A stretch of 64,000 nucleotides of DNA from positions 2,542,001 to 2,606,000 of the forward strand of contig MSED01000003.1 in NCBI GenBank assembly GCA_002099365.1, in the 5' to 3' direction. The stretch is from Phialophora verrucosa. Its lineage: Eukaryota; Ascomycota; Eurotiomycetes; Chaetothyriales; Herpotrichiellaceae. Positions 60,028 through 64,000 of this stretch are shown in pieces; the stretch's first letter is position 1, and every line of letters begins with the position of its first letter. Below the pieces are notes generated by a model. The model was not told the DNA's origin. It saw only the letters and a list, made by a program, of their open reading frames with translations, and ran no database searches. The position numbers were made by a program, and so were the translations under genes.

Positions 60028-60461
60028 GCGGTAAGGGCTTCATGATACCCGCTACACTTGGTTTAGAATGACTTCCTTCAATTACACGTCGGGTTCAGGA
60101 GATATACATAGAAGTGGAACTCGATCCTCAATGATCAGCACCATTTTGTCGTAGTCTCATGGTGCGAAAGATGCACTCTTCTGCGTGCTCAGAAGATGCA
60201 AGCGCTCCCCTACACCATGCATAGGGTTCCCGGTTCTCCTCTCCTATCATACCCTGAAGAGAGGGGCCCGTATCCTGAGCGTGGAAATTATTCGGATCTG
60301 ACCCTACGAGGGCAATGGATAGCCGAGACTGCAAAACCATAACGCTCGATCGACTGTTGGACTAATGCTTGTCGAGCTTCAGGTAAGAGACGTATATGCT
60401 CAATGCAGCCCACATGCTCCCGCGGATGGCATGAGGCTGTGTGGACAGACAAGACTTCAAA
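60028..60461. other. convergent intergenic region, no gene
   Basis: The 434 bp lie between the ends of VHC1 and the mitochondrial uS13 gene. No gene is recognised. Confidence 0.35.
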
Positions 60462-60940
60462 CTAGAACCTTTCCACTCTATTGAGCTTCCGGGCTGTCTT
60501 GATCTGGCTTCTCGTGTTCTGCCCTCTCACAGGCAAGTTCATGGCATGTCTTCTGCCTCTGTACGTGCCGGTGTCCCTCAGTCTGGTAATATCCTGCTGC
60601 ATTTTCCGTCGCAGGTGATTTTCAATGGGCATGGAGTCGAGATGGGCGGTAAGGTCGAGGACTTGGGTTTGAGTCAATTCGCCAACTTTGATGGTGTTGT
60701 GGAGATGAAAGCGCGACATTATTTTGGCGCGGGTTGCAGAGCCAATGCCGAAAAAGGTTTCGAGGGAGCGCTGGAAAGCCCGTCAACAAGATTGCGCTGG
60801 TCAATGCAGGAGGAAGGACAGCAGAATCACATACCCATACAAAACGGTGTTCAGGGAAGTTGACCCCTAGGATGAACACCTGTTCAAGTTTCGTTAGCGT
60901 CATTCATACGCGCACAAGTGTCGTCTAGGGTGCGCACCAT
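60462..60940 (-). CDS. SWS2: mitochondrial small-subunit ribosomal protein uS13m
   Basis: Exons are complement(60462..60770, 60835..60879, 60938..60940), giving 118 aa. The protein starts MVFILGVNFPEHRFVW, continues RSLETFFGIGSATRAK, and has the family C-terminus RDTGTYRGRRHAMNLPVRGQ, then TRSQIKTARKLN. It binds the head of the mitoribosomal small subunit. The start codon is an exon on its own: ATG at 60938-60940 is followed at once by a GT donor, and a 58-nt intron with a CGCTAACG branch site ends just before GTG TTC ATC. The exon 2 to exon 3 join through a 64-nt intron is clear. The gene is divergent from the cyclophilin gene with only about 290 bp between the starts. Confidence 0.9.
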
Positions 60941-61230
60941 GATGCCTCCTCCTCCGCCGCTTCTGATGAGTCCTGTGGTTGTTTTATTCGATGTGCAAGA
61001 GATTGCTGTGAATTCCCGGCATGTCGGAGAAAGCGAAGCACAGCCTTGCCACTGCGTGCTCTCACGTGCTTCAGCCTCGTTGCACCTCGGAGCTGGGAGA
61101 TTCACCGTAGTGCCCTGAGAGTCCAGGTGTCCCCTGAAGCCCCGTCGTGACTAGCCTTCGGTCCGATTCCTTGACTTCCTCAAACCTGATTACTCTTTCA
61201 ATCGTGAGAAGCTCGACAAACATCAGACCG

Positions 61231-62323
61231 ATGTGGCTCGAGATGGCTAACGTCCAGCGAATTATCATCTCGCTGATGGTCATATTGACCGCGACCTTCT
61301 TATTCATGGGCCAAACTGCTCAAGCTGCAAAGGGCCCCAAGATCACCCACAAGGTTTACTTCGACATTGAACATGACGGCCAGCCGCTGGGCCGAATCGT
61401 CATGGGTCTGTACGGCAAGACCGTGCCAAAGGTATACTAAGCTGCTCCCCTGCGGCCTCGATAATCTTGCTAAACCTTCTTGCTTCCCAGACCGCAGAGA
61501 ACTTCCGAGCCCTGGCTACAGGCGAGAAGGGCTTTGGCTACGAAGGGTCGACCTTCCACCGAGTCATCAAGCAGTTCATGATTCAGGGCGGTGATTTCAC
61601 AAAAGGAGATGGCACAGGCGGAAAGTCGATCTACGGGAACAAGTTTGAAGATGAGAACTTCAAGTTGAAGCACACCAAGAAGGGCCTGCTGAGCATGGCC
61701 AATGCTGGAAAGGACACCAATGGCTCACAGTTCTTCATCACCACGGTGGTTACAAGGTATGTCCTCGGAGGTTCTCCTCATAAGTGTACCGACTAAGATC
61801 TCGCAGCTGGCTTGATGGTCGCCATGTCGTCTTTGGGGAGGTCCTCGAGGGCTACGAAGTCGTGGAGCAGATCGAGAACGTTCCCAAGGGATCAGGCGAC
61901 CGTCCGGCCAAACCGGTCAAAATCGCAAAAAGTGGAGAATTGGAAGTCCCTGCCGAAGGTATCCATAACGAACTCTAGGGTTTGAGGGCGGGTACTGCTC
62001 TCGGATTACTACTCCTTTGAAGGTTCGCTGAGACGGCCCTTGCAGACTCACCGATCTATTCCACCTCGCACCCTGAATACGCGGATGATGATGACGACGA
62101 CGAGACGATCGACACGAAGGTGCCATCGCCGGAGGACGAGATCGAGACTCCAGCCAAGGAGGTACCAGCCACAGAGGAGGTTTCTGCTCCCTCAGAGGCT
62201 TTGATCACACAAGCCTACATGCAGAAGACCGTCTTCTTCCTTTTCATCATGGCCGTCGTTCTTTATCTAGTTAGGAGGCGACGGGCGGCGTTCCAAAAAG
62301 TGGATGAGAAAAGCATGGCATAG
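61231..62323 (+). CDS. ER cyclophilin (peptidyl-prolyl isomerase B) with C-terminal membrane anchor
   Basis: Exons are 61231..61431, 61491..61756, 61807..61958, 62046..62323, giving 298 aa. A signal peptide (IIISLMVILTATFLFMGQTAQA) leads to a complete cyclophilin domain with TAENFRALATGEKGFGYEGSTFHRVIKQFMIQGGDF, MANAGKDTNGSQFFIT and WLDGRHVVFGEV. The catalytic Arg in FHRVI and the cyclosporin-binding Trp in SWLDG are present. After an acidic linker (YADDDDDDETID) the protein ends in one transmembrane helix (TVFFLFIMAVVLYLV) and RRRRAAF. Without the last splice the protein would stop at GIHNEL, which resembles an ER retention tail (HNEL), so two forms are possible. It should help protein folding in the ER lumen. 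The alternative start is the Met at 61243. Confidence 0.92.
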
Positions 62324-63040
62324 ATAGACTATGGAGAAAATAAAACATCTACCATGCTTGTCGGAAGGGTGTAATGGCAAAAGCGTCTGTTCCTTGTGCA
62401 TGCTAGAGGATCAAAGAATCAATTGGCAGCTTTGCCACCGATCTCACGCTTCTGCATCACTAAGCCTTACCCCTATCGTGGCAAATCCGGCTCTCTTGGC
62501 AGCGTAGAATGGCCTAGCCTATGAGCGAAGGACCAGGTTGCCGTTGGCTCCCTAGAGAAATTTTACACTAGTTAACAGGCTGCGCTTTCAACTTTTCATC
62601 TTTGAACCCTCAAACCACTTCAATCGAACATCCTCCCTCATCTACAACGCCTCGATTGACAATCCTACCGTCCTTTTCATTGTGCCTTTCGTTTTCACTT
62701 TCGGATAGACTTGGAGAGGCGTTCTTTGTCTCTCATTCTATCTGCCGGACACGAAAGATCCAGCATTTCATCAGATTCAAAAAATTGACGCTTCAATCGC
62801 AGCCTCAGTTTCACCTTCACACCACTCGTCACAGCAGCCTGTGAGTCCTCCTCCCTCACCTCTGCCATTTTTTCGATCCTGGTCAACGTTCATCTGCACC
62901 TCGATCCTTGTGCGATCCGGAGAATTTTCCAGAATCTCTTTCAGGCATCGCTTTGGCAAATCCTTGATCGACCTCACAACACCTGGAGTCTTAACTGACC
63001 TGTTTCTACGCAGATTTCACAACCAAACAAATTCCTCAAC
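62324..63040. promoter_or_regulatory. DED1 promoter and leader with a 5' UTR intron
   Basis: The stretch is pyrimidine-rich. A leader intron is likely at 62841-63013 (173 nt): donor GTGAGTCC, branch CTTAACTGACC and acceptor TACGCAG, 27 bases before the DED1 start codon. Long leaders with an intron are common for DED1-type genes in this group. Confidence 0.5.
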
Positions 63041-64000
63041 ATGGCCGATTCTCTGAACATGAACGGTCTCTCTCTCAATGACTCGAGACACGCTCCAGGT
63101 GGTCGTGCTGCCTACATCCCACCTCACCTGCGCGGCTCATCCGCTCGCGGTCCTCCCCCGATGATGGGCTTGGATGGAGCTGGTCCTGCTCCTGGGCCGA
63201 TGGCAGCTCAAGGCTTGAATGGCAGTGCTTGGGCTAACAACACGTATGTTCAACATTCTGTGAACTCTGAATATTCACTAATGCATTGCAGTCAAAACAA
63301 CGGAAGTTGGGCAGCTGCTCCTGACTTCAAGCCCGGCCCCGGTGGTGCTGCCCCTGGTCCTACCGGCCCTGGTCCTCAGTCCAACGGCTGGGGTGCCGGT
63401 CATAATCCTCGTCCTTTTAATCCCAACGCCTACGGTGCTCCCGGTGGAGGCTCTGGCGGTGGTCACGGTGGCGGCTACGGTGGGAGCTATGGCGGTGGCG
63501 GTTCCGCTCGAGGTTCAGGAGAAGGTCAGTGGAGAGATGGCCAACACATTGCCGGCCCAGCGAATCCGAAGGTCGAGCGTGAGCTGTTTGGCGTGCCAAA
63601 TGACCCGACCAAGCAGGCTACCGGCATCAACTTCGCCAACTACGACGACATTCCCGTCGAAGCCAGCGGCCATGATGTCCCTGAGCCCGTCCTTTCTTTC
63701 ACCAACCCTCCTCTAGATGACCACCTACTCAGCAACATCAAGCTTTCTCGCTACACCACTCCGACACCTGTACAGAAGTACTCTATCCCAATTGTCATGG
63801 GCGGACGCGATCTCATGGCCTGTGCTCAGACTGGTTCTGGCAAGACTGGCGGTTTCTTGTTCCCAATCCTCTCCCAGGCCTTCCAGAATGGTCCTTCTGC
63901 CAACCCATCAAGCGGAGGTGGTTTCCGCCAGCGCAAGGCTTTTCCAACTTCACTGATTCTTGCCCCCACGCGCGAATTGGTCTCCCAAATCTACGACGAA
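63041..64000 (+). CDS. DED1: DEAD-box ATP-dependent RNA helicase Ded1 (partial)
   Basis: Exons are 63041..63243 and 63292 to beyond the window edge; 304 codons are visible. The N-terminus has the eIF4E/scaffold-like stretch RAAYIPPHLRG, followed by a Gly-rich disordered region (GGGSGGGHGGGYGGSYGGGG). The core starts with the Q motif (FTNPPLDDHLLSNIKLSRYTTPTPVQ), Walker A AQTGSGKT and motif Ia APTRELVSQI, where the window ends. Ded1 unwinds mRNA leaders during scanning. The gene is intact as far as visible. Confidence 0.96.
   Translation, partial: MADSLNMNGLSLNDSRHAPGGRAAYIPPHLRGSSARGPPPMMGLDGAGPAPGPMAAQGLNGSAWANNTYVQHSVNSEYSLMHCSQNNGSWAAAPDFKPGPGGAAPGPTGPGPQSNGWGAGHNPRPFNPNAYGAPGGGSGGGHGGGYGGSYGGGGSARGSGEGQWRDGQHIAGPANPKVERELFGVPNDPTKQATGINFANYDDIPVEASGHDVPEPVLSFTNPPLDDHLLSNIKLSRYTTPTPVQKYSIPIVMGGRDLMACAQTGSGKTGGFLFPILSQAFQNGPSANPSSGGGFRQRKAFPTSLILAPTRELVSQIYDE

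Overview
The window is nuclear DNA of a filamentous ascomycete (Pezizomycotina). It has short spliceosomal introns, mostly 43-110 nt with GT...AG ends and CTAAC/CTGAC-type branch sites, fungal-specific families (Zn2Cys6 regulator, fungal Prt1, Cep57-like spindle-pole protein, Vhc1), and a block with the mark of repeat-induced point mutation (RIP). The gene content would suit Eurotiomycetes such as Chaetothyriales, but the sequence alone does not settle the order. All gene models were spliced by hand from reading frame, splice signals and protein continuity; every complete model gives a total divisible by three.

Region 1 (1-21,500) is an accessory block. After the tail of an unknown gene come seven enzyme or enzyme-like genes: a cyclase-family metal-dependent hydrolase, a double cupin, an AtuA-like protein, an aldehyde dehydrogenase, a Baeyer-Villiger-type flavin monooxygenase, an HSL-type alpha/beta hydrolase and an SDR. 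They are followed by a full-size ABCB exporter and, divergent from it, a Zn2Cys6 regulator. Together they read as a catabolic or detoxification cluster: BVMO (ketone to ester or lactone), hydrolase (ester opening), SDR (alcohol/ketone), ALDH (aldehyde to acid), and AtuA/cyclase/cupin for downstream acids. A terpenoid or cyclic ketone substrate is an inference.

Region 2 (21,480-26,458) has no intact gene. From about 23,640 to 25,985 it is AT-rich, almost lacks CpA and TpG but keeps CpG, as expected of RIP. Within it lies a nearly full-length relic of a Tc1/mariner transposase, in one frame, broken only by TAA/TAG codons.

Region 3 (26,459-64,000) is dense core genome: eIF3b, a Cep57-like protein, a single-pass membrane protein, ribosomal protein L11, SmB, a large TPR protein with a STAND-like N-terminus but no nucleotide-binding domain, Rrp17/Nol12, tropomyosin, a securin candidate, a branched-chain aminotransferase, Erv2, mitochondrial MetRS, a vacuolar amino-acid transporter, the Vhc1 cation-chloride cotransporter, mitochondrial uS13, a membrane-anchored ER cyclophilin, and the start of the Ded1 helicase, which runs off the window. 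Many pairs are divergent and share promoters. Notable gene structures are a 6-nt microexon in the monooxygenase, a 9-nt microexon in SmB, an ATG-only first coding exon in mitochondrial uS13, and a probable alternative first exon in tropomyosin.
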